From NCBI RefSeq assembly GCF_024055795.1, contig NZ_JAMXMY010000002.1:558001-622000 (forward strand): DNA of 64,000 nucleotides, written 5' to 3'. Under the pieces are notes generated by a model. The model worked only from the letters and a program-made list of their open reading frames with translations. It was not told the origin of the DNA and searched no databases. Origin of the DNA: Actinoallomurus purpureus. Its GTDB lineage: Bacteria; Actinomycetota; Actinomycetes; Streptosporangiales; Streptosporangiaceae. The translations under genes were made by a program, and so were the position numbers. Below, in pieces: positions 25,994 to 34,942 of this stretch (the stretch's first letter is position 1; every line of letters starts with the position of its first letter).

Positions 25994-26854
25994 GTGAAGC
26001 TGTCCGTCGTCGTGCTGACCATGGGAAACCGCCCGGCCGAACTCGAACGCGCCGTCAAGAGCGCCCTGAACCAGAAGTACGTCGACGTCGAGGTCGTCCT
26101 CGTCGGCAACGGCGCGGACGTCCCCGGCTCCTGGCCGGAGAACGTCAAGGTCGTGCGCCTGCCGGAGAACGTCGGCATCCCGGCCGGCCGCAACCGGGGC
26201 GTCGAGGCGTCGTCCGGGGAGCTGATCCTCTTCCTCGACGACGACGGCTGGTACGAGTCGCCGGAGCTCGGTGCGCGGCTGCGGGACAGGTTCACGGAGG
26301 ACCCGAGCCTCGGCATCGTCTCCTTCCGGGTGCGCGACCCCGAGGGCGGTCCGGGCGAGCGGCGCCATGTCCCCCGGCTGCGGGCGGGTGACCCGCTCCG
26401 TTCGTCGGAGGTCACGACGTTCCTGGGCGGGGCCTGCGCCATGCGCCGCGCCGTGTTCGACGCGGCGGCCGGGCTGCCGGAGGACTTCTTCTACGCCCAC
26501 GAGGAGACCGACCTCGCCTGGCAGGCACTCAACGCCGGCTATCGCATCGTCTACGACGCCGAGTCGGTGATGTTCCACCCGGCCGTGGCGCCGACCCGGC
26601 ACGAGATGTTCTACCGGCTCAACGCCCGCAACCGTGTCTGGCTGGCCCGGCGGAACCTGCCGTGGCCGCTCCTGTTCGTCTACCTCGGCGTGTGGGTCGC
26701 GATGACGGTCGCACGCGAGCGCAAGCCGGCCTCCCTCCGCCCCTGGTTCAGCGGTTTCCTGGAGGGCTGGCGCAAGCCGGCGGGCCGACGACGCCCCATC
26801 TCCTGGCGCACCGCCTGGCGCATGACCCGCCTCGGCCGCCCTCCGGTCATCTGA
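25994..26854 (+). CDS. Family 2 glycosyltransferase of the CDP-alcohol operon
   Basis: A 286-residue GT2: KLSVVVLTMGNRPAELERAV, LPENVGIPAGRNRGVEAS, ILFLDDDGWYESPELG (DDD metal motif), TFLGGACAMRRAVFD and YAHEETDLAWQALNAGYRIVY. One short hydrophobic segment near residue 225 (PLLFVYLGVWVAMTVA) may anchor it. I chose GTG 25994, which has GGAG at 25985-25988; ATG 25982 would add four residues. It follows the second CDP-alcohol transferase by 58 bases and is probably the last gene of the operon, suggesting that the phosphodiester product is glycosylated. Confidence 0.88.
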   Translation: MKLSVVVLTMGNRPAELERAVKSALNQKYVDVEVVLVGNGADVPGSWPENVKVVRLPENVGIPAGRNRGVEASSGELILFLDDDGWYESPELGARLRDRFTEDPSLGIVSFRVRDPEGGPGERRHVPRLRAGDPLRSSEVTTFLGGACAMRRAVFDAAAGLPEDFFYAHEETDLAWQALNAGYRIVYDAESVMFHPAVAPTRHEMFYRLNARNRVWLARRNLPWPLLFVYLGVWVAMTVARERKPASLRPWFSGFLEGWRKPAGRRRPISWRTAWRMTRLGRPPVI

Positions 26855-26938
26855 CGGCCGTTACCGCCGGGGTCTGCCGGGCCGGTGGTCGAGGCCTTCC
26901 GGCCGGGTCGCCGCGCGGCGGGTGGCCCGTGCCGCCGG

Positions 26939-29128
26939 TCACCGGGAGGCGGCTCCGGACAGGAGCGCCTGCCAGTCGGGGGCGGTGGTGAGGACGGTGA
27001 GGCGCTGGGTGGCGCGGGAGACGGCGACGTACAGCGTGCGCAGTCCCGTCCGCGAGTAGTCCGCGATCTCGCCGGGCTCGACGATCAGTGCCGCGTCGAA
27101 CTCCAGGCCCTTCGCCTCCAGCGCGTCGAGGACCTGGACCCGCTCCGGTAGGTCCGGCAGGGGCGGGGCCGGGCGGCCCACCGGCAGGATGACGCCGACG
27201 GTGCCCTCGACCGCGTCGGCCAGGGCGGCGGCCTCGGCGCGCACGCTCCCGTCCAGTTCGGAGACGTGGCGTATCACCGGATGCCGGCCCGAGGCGCGTA
27301 CGGCGCGGGCGGGCCGGGCCTCGGGGACCGCGCGGGCCAGCACGCGCGCGGCCACCTCCGCGATCTCGATCGAGTTGCGGTAGTTGGTGGTCAGCTGGAA
27401 GGCATGGCGTGGACGGCGGCCGAGCGCGGTGTCCATCGTCTTGTCCGCGGCGGCGGAGTCCTCCCACGCGCTCTGGGCCGGGTCGGCCACGACGGTCCAG
27501 GTGGCCTGCCGGCCGCGTCTGCCGAGCATCCGCCACTGCGTCGGTGCCAGGTCCTGTGCCTCGTCGACGACGATGTGGGCGTACTCCACGGGCAGGTCGT
27601 CGTCATCGTCGCCGCGTCGCATGGCCTGCTCACGGCGTTCGACGTACGTCGTGAGCTCCCGCAGCGTCGGCTCGTCGTCGTCCTCGGTCTCGACGACCTC
27701 ACCGGTGAAGACGTTGACGCCGTCGATGACGAACGGGTCCTCCGCCTTGCGCTTCTTCCCACGGGCCGGCCGCGGCGGGGGCCCGAGGATGGCACCGGCC
27801 TCGTCGAGCAGCGCGATGTCGAGGTAGGACCACGGACCCTGCCAGGACTCCGCGAGCAGCCGGACCTGCCGGTCGGTGGCGGACCGCCCGGCGGCGCGGC
27901 GCAGCCGGTCGACGTCGGCCAGCGAGCGCAGCACGTCGGCGGGGCGGCGGACCGGCCACCAGGCGCGCAGGAACTCCACGAAGCGCCGCTCGTCGCGCAC
28001 GTGCCCCGTGAACGCCGCACGGGTCGTCCCCGGCGCGTCGTCGGGCCCGCCTACATCGAGGAAGCGATCCCACAGCGCGCCGAGCAGCAGCTGGGCGGCG
28101 CGGGGGTAGGCGGTGTTGACCGCGCCGTTCACGGTGCGGTGGACATCCCGGCGGACGCGGTCGAGCGTCTCGCGGCCCAGCGTCACCACGACTCCGCGGT
28201 AGACGGTGCGGAGGGTGTCGGGGCTGCCCGGCGGGGCGTCCTGTACGGCGCGTCTGAGCACGCGCGTCATCATGGCGGCACCCTTGACGCGGGCGATCTC
28301 CGGTGCGTCGTGGGCGGCCGCCTCAGCGCCCGGCACGAGATCACCGAGCGAGCGCAGGGTGGCGCCGCCCTCGCCGAGGGACGGCAGCACGCGCTCGATG
28401 TAGGCGGTGAACCGCGGGTTCGGGCCGACGACCAGCACGCCGCGTGAGCCGAACCTGCGCCGGTGCCGGAACAGCAGGTACGCCACCCGGTGCAGGGCGA
28501 CGGCGGTCTTGCCGGTGCCGGGGCCGCCCTGGACGATCACGGTGCCGTCGGCGGCGGCGCGGATGACCTCGTCCTGCTCGCGCTGGATCGTGGCGACGAT
28601 GTCGCGCATCGTGCCCTCCCGGCTGCGGGCCAGCGAGGCCAGGAACGCGCCGTCGCCGACGATCGTGAGGTCGGGACGGGCGCCGGGGATGAGCAGGTCG
28701 TCCTCCAGGTCGACGACCTTGCGGCCCTGGCAGTGCAGCACCCGGCGGCGTACGACGCCACGCGGGTCCTCCGGGGTCGCGCGGTAGAACGCCTCGGCCG
28801 CCGGGGCGCGCCAGTCGATCACGAGAGAGTCGTGCTCGCTGGTGCGCACGCCGACCCGTCCGACGTACAGCGTCTCTCCGCCGACGAGGTCGAGGCGGCC
28901 GAAGACGAGGCCCTCCTCCGCGACGTCGAGCGCGTGGCTGCGCGCGGAGGCCTGGTGGACCATCGCGTCCCGGTCGACCAGCGAGCCCTTGGTGCCGGCC
29001 TGGGCCTGGCGGTATCCCTCCTCGATCATCCGGCGAGCGCCCGCGCGCATCTCCTCGAGGCGTGCGTACGCTTCGTCGACGCGGGACTGCTCCGCGGCGA
29101 TCTGCTCGTCCTTGACCGTCGGCACCAT
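26939..29128 (-). CDS. HelD/HelR-type superfamily 1 helicase-like ATPase
   Basis: A 729-residue ATPase. HelD proteins bind RNA polymerase and remove it from stalled complexes or DNA; HelR members displace rifamycins. The N-terminal ~70 residues are charged and helical (EQSRVDEAYARLEEMRAGAR), typical of the secondary-channel arm. Walker A is VIVQGGPGTGKTAVALHRVA, Walker B/II IVVDEAQDLAPTQWRML, motif III WTVVADPAQSAWED, motif IV FQLTTNYRNS and motif VI LYVAVSRATQRLTVLTT. The linker between halves differs from UvrD and lacks its helicase subdomains. The start is ATG 29128; a much longer upstream frame is a shadow. No rifamycin-associated palindrome is visible upstream, so HelR function is uncertain. 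Confidence 0.88.
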   Translation of the reverse strand: MVPTVKDEQIAAEQSRVDEAYARLEEMRAGARRMIEEGYRQAQAGTKGSLVDRDAMVHQASARSHALDVAEEGLVFGRLDLVGGETLYVGRVGVRTSEHDSLVIDWRAPAAEAFYRATPEDPRGVVRRRVLHCQGRKVVDLEDDLLIPGARPDLTIVGDGAFLASLARSREGTMRDIVATIQREQDEVIRAAADGTVIVQGGPGTGKTAVALHRVAYLLFRHRRRFGSRGVLVVGPNPRFTAYIERVLPSLGEGGATLRSLGDLVPGAEAAAHDAPEIARVKGAAMMTRVLRRAVQDAPPGSPDTLRTVYRGVVVTLGRETLDRVRRDVHRTVNGAVNTAYPRAAQLLLGALWDRFLDVGGPDDAPGTTRAAFTGHVRDERRFVEFLRAWWPVRRPADVLRSLADVDRLRRAAGRSATDRQVRLLAESWQGPWSYLDIALLDEAGAILGPPPRPARGKKRKAEDPFVIDGVNVFTGEVVETEDDDEPTLRELTTYVERREQAMRRGDDDDDLPVEYAHIVVDEAQDLAPTQWRMLGRRGRQATWTVVADPAQSAWEDSAAADKTMDTALGRRPRHAFQLTTNYRNSIEIAEVAARVLARAVPEARPARAVRASGRHPVIRHVSELDGSVRAEAAALADAVEGTVGVILPVGRPAPPLPDLPERVQVLDALEAKGLEFDAALIVEPGEIADYSRTGLRTLYVAVSRATQRLTVLTTAPDWQALLSGAASR

Positions 29129-29173
29129 GGGCCAATTATCGGTGCGAAGCGAGGGAACCCCGTACTCTCGGCA

Positions 29174-30979
29174 GTGCGTGGCCAATGGGAGGTGATCACG
29201 GTCGAGTCCGCGCGGAGCCGTAGGCACGTCATCCTGAGCGCCCTGACGGCCCTGCTGACCGTGATCGTCGGTGGGGTGCTGGCCGACCATTTCGTCCTCC
29301 AGGCGGAGTGGTGGCAGGTGAACCGCACCGTGACGCACGCGCCGCAGCCGCCGCTGGCCGATCTGGGGCCGCCGGCGACGCCGGTGACCGCGAGCTGGCA
29401 GCTGAGCACGCCGGTCGGCGACAGCGACCTGCCCGCCTATGACCGGGTGGCGTACACCGTCATGGACGGCCAGCTCGTCATCGTGTCCGGGCACGGCCTC
29501 GACGTCCGCGACGCGCGCACGGGCTGGGAGCGGTGGCACTACCACCGCGCGGAGTGGTCGGTGCTCGGCTGGGCGCGCACCGGGCAGGTGCTCGTCGCCT
29601 ACCTCGAACGGACCGGGCACCGCGGCGACCGCCTCATGGTGGGCCTGGACGCGGTGAGCGGCACGCTGCTGTGGCGGCAACAAGGCGACGTGCCCGCCGC
29701 GACCGACCGCACCACGCTGCGCTGGCCGGCCGCCGGAGGAGTGGTGTTCGTCACGGGGGACGGGCGTCACACGCTGTACGGCCGGTCGGCGACGACGGGC
29801 CGGCGTCTGTGGACCAAGCGGCTCCCGCACGGCTGCCTGCTGCCCGAGGCGGTGCCGTACGCGTCGGGTAGCAGCGACACCATCGCCGCGTTCAGCATCG
29901 ACTGCGGCGCGAGCGACAGGGTTCTGGTCGTCGACCGCGACCCGCGGTCGGGTCGGGCGAGGTTCACGGTCCTCGCCCGGAACACCGCGCGGTCGGCGGT
30001 CGCGGTCGGCGGTGACGTGACGGCCGTCTTCGACGGATCGTCGCTTGACGCGTTCGACCGGTCGGGCCGGCGTTTCCTGCACCGCGCGGGCCAGGATCTG
30101 TGCCGGGACATGTGCCCGATCGCGGTGACGGAGGGCCACCTGCTGATCGCCTACGAGGTCGGGCGGCGGCCCGAGGACGCCACGCCGACCCGCCGGCTCG
30201 AATCGGTGGACATCGCGTCCGGTTCGTCGTCCTGGCATCGCGACATGCCCGGGTACACCGCCCTGGCGGTCTCCGGAGGACTGGTGTACGGCCTGCGCTC
30301 GCGCCTCGCCGACCCGCTGCTGCCCGCCGGGGTGGACGTCATCGATCCGATCAGCGGGACCGGGACGACGGTGCCGATCCCCCTGGTCCTGCGGGCGGGC
30401 CTGGACGGCGTACGTCCCTGGCTGGCCGCGGGCGGCGGGATGCTGTACGTCGCCGCGCCGGCCGCGCGGCCGCGCCCGTTCGGGGCCGGCCGGCTCGTGG
30501 TGCTGCGCGGCGGGGTGCGCGGCGAAGGCCCTCCGGAGCTCTCCGGGGTGCCGGCCGACAAGTGGCCGGACGCCTGCTCGCTGCTGCCCAAGCGCGACCT
30601 GCCGCGGGGATACGCCGGTGAACCCGCGCCGACGACCGTCGACGGTCTGCGGCTCCCGGCCGGGTGCACCTTCCGGCCGCGTCACGCGCGCGGGCGAGGT
30701 CCCGACGGGCCTGAGCGGGAGGCGGGGGTGCTGTCGGTCACGGTCCAGTGGGTCTCGGTCGACGCCGCGACCGCGAAGGCGCTGTTCGCCGCGGCCCGCG
30801 ACACGCAGAACGGCACGCGGGACCCGGTACGCGCCGGCGAAGAGGCGTACGCCATCGGCACGTCGTCGGGCACGGTCGTGATGCGGGTCGGCCGCACGAT
30901 CGTGACCGTCACCTCCGGAGTGCCCGACACGGCGACGCGGATGGCGGCGGTGGTCGCCGCGCGGCTGCGCACGGCGTGA
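29174..30979 (+). CDS. Membrane-anchored PQQ-like beta-propeller protein with C-terminal DUF3558-like domain
   Basis: A 601-residue protein of unknown function. One N-terminal helix (VILSALTALLTVIVGGVLAD) anchors it; residues ~70-430 form propeller-like repeats with the blade pattern of PQQ domains (DARTGWERWHYHR, DAVSGTLLWRQQGD, SATTGRRLWTKRLP, DIASGSSSWHRDMP). The C-terminal ~150 residues begin WPDACSLLPKRDLP and resemble DUF3558-like extracytoplasmic domains. Start: GTG 29174 has TACTCT at 29163-29168 five bases upstream and no ribosome-binding site, so a leaderless start is likely; GTG 29192 is an alternative. It is divergent from the helicase gene. Confidence 0.8.
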   Translation: MRGQWEVITVESARSRRHVILSALTALLTVIVGGVLADHFVLQAEWWQVNRTVTHAPQPPLADLGPPATPVTASWQLSTPVGDSDLPAYDRVAYTVMDGQLVIVSGHGLDVRDARTGWERWHYHRAEWSVLGWARTGQVLVAYLERTGHRGDRLMVGLDAVSGTLLWRQQGDVPAATDRTTLRWPAAGGVVFVTGDGRHTLYGRSATTGRRLWTKRLPHGCLLPEAVPYASGSSDTIAAFSIDCGASDRVLVVDRDPRSGRARFTVLARNTARSAVAVGGDVTAVFDGSSLDAFDRSGRRFLHRAGQDLCRDMCPIAVTEGHLLIAYEVGRRPEDATPTRRLESVDIASGSSSWHRDMPGYTALAVSGGLVYGLRSRLADPLLPAGVDVIDPISGTGTTVPIPLVLRAGLDGVRPWLAAGGGMLYVAAPAARPRPFGAGRLVVLRGGVRGEGPPELSGVPADKWPDACSLLPKRDLPRGYAGEPAPTTVDGLRLPAGCTFRPRHARGRGPDGPEREAGVLSVTVQWVSVDAATAKALFAAARDTQNGTRDPVRAGEEAYAIGTSSGTVVMRVGRTIVTVTSGVPDTATRMAAVVAARLRTA

Positions 30980-31003
30980 CTTCAAGTCCGGCGTGACTTC
31001 AAG
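30972..31003. repeat. Tandem 15-base repeat across two convergent stop codons
   Basis: CGGCGTGACTTCAAG occurs at 30972-30986 and again at 30989-31003, perfect copies 17 bases apart. The first holds the stop of the propeller gene (plus strand), the second the stop of the glycosyltransferase gene (minus strand). Confidence 0.85.
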
Positions 31004-32087
31004 CGCGGGTGCGCGCCCAGTCCTCCAACTGGGCGACGAACAGCCGGGCCTGCTCGGGCCAGTGGAACCGCGCGCGGGCGGCCTCATGGCCCCGCTTGCC
31101 CATCTCCAGGCGCAGCGCCGGGTCGTCACGCAGCCGCCGGACCGCCGCGGCGGTCGCCTCGGGGTCCTCGAACGGCACGACGAGGCCGCAGTTCGCCTCG
31201 CCGACGATGCGGGCGGCGATCGGGTTCGGCGTGCTGATGACCGGGAGGCCGCGCGCCATGTACTCGACGACCTTCGTGGGCATCGAATGCCGGTAGTTCG
31301 GCGTGTCGTGCAACAGCGACAGGCCGGCGAGGGCGCCCTCGGCCATGCGCAGCGCCCGGTCGTTCGGCACGAACCCGTACCACCGCAGGATCCCCTCCCG
31401 CTGGGCGTCGCGCAGCAGCGGCCGTACGTCGGTGTCGGCGCCGCCGATCAGGTCCAGCATGATCCCGTCGGCGTGGACGAGCCGGGCCAGCGCGACCAGG
31501 TCCCTCACGCCGCGGGCGAACGACAGCTGCCCGACGTAGATGATCCGGTCGTCGCCGGGAGGGGCGGGCGGCGTGTCCGGGACGTGCGTGGTGTTCGGGA
31601 CCACCGGATGCGGCTCGCGGAACCGGTCGCGGTACCCCTCCTCGGCCAGCAGGAGCTTCAGCCGGCGTTCGGCACGGCGCTCGAGCCGGCGCACGGCGAA
31701 CCGCAGCGGGACGCGCAGGGGGGCCGGCAGCCAGCCCTTCGCGCCGAGCGCGGCGGCGGTGTCCTCGTGCACGTCCCAGACGGTGCGCGACCGCAGCCGG
31801 TGCGGCACCGCGAGCAGCAGCTCGGGGTCGTGCAGCAGGAGGATGTCGGCGTCCTTCGCGTGCGCGGCGAGGATACGGCGCGCCCTCCGCAGCGCGTGCA
31901 ACCGCTTCCGGCCCGTCGCGCGTGGAACGTCGAGCGGATCGATGTCCGGCCAGGGCGCCACATTGCACGCCCTGAAGGGCGCCACATAAGTCACGTCGTG
32001 CCCAGCGTCCAAAAGCGCGCGGATCTGCCGGTGCAGAATTCGCGCATCCTCCGGGTGGTGCACGACGGTGCACACGAAAATCCGCAT
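30999..32087 (-). CDS. Family 4 glycosyltransferase
   Basis: A 362-residue GT-B enzyme. The N-terminal domain starts RIFVCTVVHHPEDARILHRQ, the C-terminal domain has RIIYVGQLSFARGVRDLVAL and the donor-binding block MPTKVVEYMARGLPVISTP. It would add a sugar from a nucleotide donor to a lipid-linked chain at the cytoplasmic face. The start is ATG 32087. It lies downstream of the UDP-ManNAc dehydrogenase and another GT4 on the same strand (gaps of 68 and 13 bases), so the three form an operon. UDP-ManNAcA is a plausible donor for one of the two. Confidence 0.92.
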   Translation of the reverse strand: MRIFVCTVVHHPEDARILHRQIRALLDAGHDVTYVAPFRACNVAPWPDIDPLDVPRATGRKRLHALRRARRILAAHAKDADILLLHDPELLLAVPHRLRSRTVWDVHEDTAAALGAKGWLPAPLRVPLRFAVRRLERRAERRLKLLLAEEGYRDRFREPHPVVPNTTHVPDTPPAPPGDDRIIYVGQLSFARGVRDLVALARLVHADGIMLDLIGGADTDVRPLLRDAQREGILRWYGFVPNDRALRMAEGALAGLSLLHDTPNYRHSMPTKVVEYMARGLPVISTPNPIAARIVGEANCGLVVPFEDPEATAAAVRRLRDDPALRLEMGKRGHEAARARFHWPEQARLFVAQLEDWARTRA

Positions 32088-32155
32088 CGTTCTCACTTCA
32101 CCGAGAGTCTCGCGGGCGCGGAAGAATATTCGGTTAATTCCATGAGGCCATCGGG

Positions 32156-33424
32156 TCACAGCAATTCGACGCGTTCGGCGGCCGATTCCTCGACGCGGCG
32201 CGTGCTGCCGCGGGTGTCGAAAAGCAGCCGCGCGTGCCGGGTCAGGCTCTCGCCGTCGTACTCGCGGTGGTCGGTGAGGACGACGACGAGGTCGGCCTCG
32301 GCGAGCGCCGTGTACAGCACGCGGGCGCGCGGCACCGGCTCGCCGTCGACCTCCCAGGTCTCGACGTGCGGGTCGTGGAAGCTCAGGTCGGCGCCCATCT
32401 TCCGCAGCCGCCGGGCGACCGGGCGGGCCGGCGACTCGCGCTGGTCGGCGATGTCGGGCTTGTACGTCACGCCGAGGACGAGCACCTTGGCGCCCTTCAT
32501 CGCCAGGCCCTCGCGGTTGAGCAGGGCCTGCGCGCGCTCGACGACGTAGCGGGGCATCCGGTCGTTGATCTCCTGGGCGAGCTCGACGAACCGGAACGGG
32601 TAGCCGAGGGACCGCACCTTGTACGACAGGTAGTTCGGGTCGATCGGGATGCAGTGACCGCCGACCCCCGGTCCGGGGTAGAACGCCTGGAAGCCGAACG
32701 GCTTGGTGGAGGCGCAGGCGATCGCGTCCCACAGATCGATGCCCAGCTCGTTGCAGAACACCGCCATCTCGTTGACCAGCGCGATGTTGACGTGCCGGTA
32801 GGTGTTCTCCAGCAGCTTGGCCATCTCGGCCTCGCGGGTGCCCTTGGCCTGCACGACCTGGTCGACGAACTTGCCGTAGAACGCGGCGGCCGCTTGGGCG
32901 CAGGACGGCGTCAGGCCGCCGACGATCTTCGGGGTGTTGCGGACGCCGTACACCGGGTTGCCCGGGTCGATCCGCTCGGGGGAGAAGGCCAGGTAGAAGT
33001 CCTCGCCCGCGACCAGGCCCGACTCCTCCAGGATCGGCCGGACGACCTCCTCGGTCGTGCCCGGGTAGGTCGTCGACTCCAGCACCACCAGGGTGCCCGG
33101 GTCCAGGTGCCGCGCGACCGTCTGGGCGGCGGCCCGTACGGCCGTCAGGTCGGGGCCGCCGTCGGTCGACAGGGGCGTGGGCACGCAGATCACGACGGTG
33201 CGCGCACCGTCGAGGATGTCCTCGTCCCGTGAGGGCGTGAAGCCGGCGGCGAGCAGGTGCTCGACCTCCTCGGCGCTCACGTCGTCGACGTGGGAGAGGC
33301 CGGCCTTGAGCCCGGCGACGACACGGGCGTCGCGGTCCAGCCCGCCGACCCGGAGGCCGGCGCGGCCGGCCTCCCGTACGAGCGGGAGGCCGACGTAGCC
33401 AAGTCCGATGACCACCAGATCCAC
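32156..33424 (-). CDS. UDP-N-acetyl-D-mannosamine dehydrogenase (WecC-like)
   Basis: A 422-residue enzyme of the UDP-glucose/UDP-ManNAc dehydrogenase family, oxidising the C6 hydroxyl to a uronate with NAD+. Signatures: DLVVIGLGYVGLPLVREAG, VLESTTYPGTTEEVVRP, NTYRHVNIALVNEMAVFCNE, GPGVGGHCIPIDPNYLSYK with the catalytic Cys, and GVTYKPDIADQRESPARPV. The NIAL-NE and SYK blocks point to the WecC branch rather than UDP-glucose. The UDP-GlcNAc 2-epimerase at 34943 would supply its substrate. The start is GTG 33424 with GGGAG a few bases upstream; the frame to 33472 is unsupported. Confidence 0.92.
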   Translation of the reverse strand: MDLVVIGLGYVGLPLVREAGRAGLRVGGLDRDARVVAGLKAGLSHVDDVSAEEVEHLLAAGFTPSRDEDILDGARTVVICVPTPLSTDGGPDLTAVRAAAQTVARHLDPGTLVVLESTTYPGTTEEVVRPILEESGLVAGEDFYLAFSPERIDPGNPVYGVRNTPKIVGGLTPSCAQAAAAFYGKFVDQVVQAKGTREAEMAKLLENTYRHVNIALVNEMAVFCNELGIDLWDAIACASTKPFGFQAFYPGPGVGGHCIPIDPNYLSYKVRSLGYPFRFVELAQEINDRMPRYVVERAQALLNREGLAMKGAKVLVLGVTYKPDIADQRESPARPVARRLRKMGADLSFHDPHVETWEVDGEPVPRARVLYTALAEADLVVVLTDHREYDGESLTRHARLLFDTRGSTRRVEESAAERVELL

Positions 33425-33437
33425 CAGGTGGCTCCCT

Positions 33438-34895
33438 TCAGGATGCTGCGGAGGCGATGTCCCGGTAGGCACCGAGACAGCGGGCGGTGACAGCCCGCCA
33501 GGTGCGGTGTGCCGCGACCCACTCTCGGGCCGCCTGTCCGATTTCGCCGCGTAGCTTTGGACTGTAAATGAGCTGGTCCAGGCAATTCGCCCATGCTTCC
33601 GGGTCTTCTGGAAGAGTTAACGTGCCGGTCACGCCCGGTTCGATGATTTCGCGAAGCGCTTTGACATCACTTGCTATTACTGGGATTCCCCCTGCCATCG
33701 CCTCCAGCGGTTTCAGCGGAGTCACCAACTGGCACACCCGGTCCGCCCTCCGCGGAACCGCGAAGACATCGAGGACTGCGTGATACCGACGGACCTGATC
33801 GACCGGCACCCGGCCGGTGAAGATCGCCGGCACCCTGAGCTCCGCGGCGCGGCGCTCCAGGGCCGGCCGTTCGGGCCCGTCGCCGACGAGCAGGAGCGTG
33901 AAGTCGCGCCGCAGCGCCGCCGCCTCGATGAGCGTGTCGATGCCCTCGAAGCCGTAGAAGGTCGAGGTCAGTCCCACGACCACGTCGTTCTCGGCGATGC
34001 CGAGGTCGGCGCGCAGCTTCGCCCCGTCCGGCAGAGGCTGCAGGAAGCCGTCGTCGACGGCGTTCGGCACGACGAGCACGTCGCCCACGCCGCCGCGGCC
34101 CTGGATCTCCGCGCGCATCGCCTCGCCCAGCGTCACGACCAGGTCGGCGTCGCGCATCCGTGCGCTCTCCAGCTCGCGGGTGAGCCGGTAGAACTCATCA
34201 TCCGTCGACCGCGCCGGGTCCCGCGACAGCCAGGAGTCCTCCAGGAAGCCCCGTACCTCGTAGACGACCGGCAGGCCGTACCTCCGCCGCAACTCCAGCG
34301 CGACGGCCGCGTTGAGGTGGTTGCTGGCCGCGTGCAGCACGGCCGGGCGCAGCTCCTCGACGAGGCGTCCGGCCAGGTCGGCGGCCTTGCGCACCTCCTG
34401 GACGGGCCCGCGCGGCGGCAGCCAGGGCAGCAGCCGGTGGTAGGGGATCCCGTCCACCTCGCACTTCGGCCGCGCGTCCCGGACCCCCTGCGCGAGCGGG
34501 TAGCCCAGCCGCGTCACGACGTGCGGATCCAGGCCCAGCTCGCGCTGGGCGGACACGATCCGGTGCGTCCGCACGGTGTACCCGGCCTGCGTGCGCGGCA
34601 GCGCGTTCGTGACCAGGTGCAGCACCGCCATCCGGTCCCCGGCGGGGCGGCCCGCAGGGCGTACGGACCCAGTGGTCGGCGGGCGCGCCTCGGCGAGCAG
34701 CGCGCGAAGGTCCTCGGTCTCACGGTCCTGACGCTGTGGGGCCGGCGCGGCCAGCGCGCGGAACCGCGCGCGCACCGGTCCGGGGGCCACGCGAAGCGCC
34801 AGCCGTACGGCCAGCCGGACCGCCCGTCGTGGATCGGCGCGTGCGTGCCGCCACGCCAGCACCGTCCAGAAAAAGATCATCTTGGCCAGCTGCAT
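33438..34895 (-). CDS. Family 4 glycosyltransferase
   Basis: A 485-residue GT-B glycosyltransferase. A hydrophobic and then basic N-terminal ~60 residues (MIFFWTVLAWRHARADPRRA) may associate with the membrane. The GT-B fold proper starts MAVLHLVTNALPRTQAGYTV. The C-terminal domain shows DVVVGLTSTFYGFEGIDTLI, LLVGDGPERPALERRA and VTPLKPLEAMAGGIPVIASD with the donor-binding acidic residue. The start is ATG 34895. It is divergent from the 2-epimerase with only 47 bases between starts, so a shared regulatory region is likely. Confidence 0.92.
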   Translation of the reverse strand: MQLAKMIFFWTVLAWRHARADPRRAVRLAVRLALRVAPGPVRARFRALAAPAPQRQDRETEDLRALLAEARPPTTGSVRPAGRPAGDRMAVLHLVTNALPRTQAGYTVRTHRIVSAQRELGLDPHVVTRLGYPLAQGVRDARPKCEVDGIPYHRLLPWLPPRGPVQEVRKAADLAGRLVEELRPAVLHAASNHLNAAVALELRRRYGLPVVYEVRGFLEDSWLSRDPARSTDDEFYRLTRELESARMRDADLVVTLGEAMRAEIQGRGGVGDVLVVPNAVDDGFLQPLPDGAKLRADLGIAENDVVVGLTSTFYGFEGIDTLIEAAALRRDFTLLLVGDGPERPALERRAAELRVPAIFTGRVPVDQVRRYHAVLDVFAVPRRADRVCQLVTPLKPLEAMAGGIPVIASDVKALREIIEPGVTGTLTLPEDPEAWANCLDQLIYSPKLRGEIGQAAREWVAAHRTWRAVTARCLGAYRDIASAAS

Positions 34896-34942
34896 GCTGG
34901 GCGAGGTTAGGGATCGTCCGTGAACGAAAGGGAAACGCAACA

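Noticed and set aside
29129-29173. A rifamycin-associated element upstream of the helicase.
   Set aside because: No matching palindrome is present in the short intergenic region.
26939-31129. A single 1396-codon minus-strand frame reaching past the helicase into the propeller gene.
   Set aside because: Only the part up to 29128 shows helicase motifs; the upstream part is antisense to the propeller gene. ATG 29128 is a natural start.
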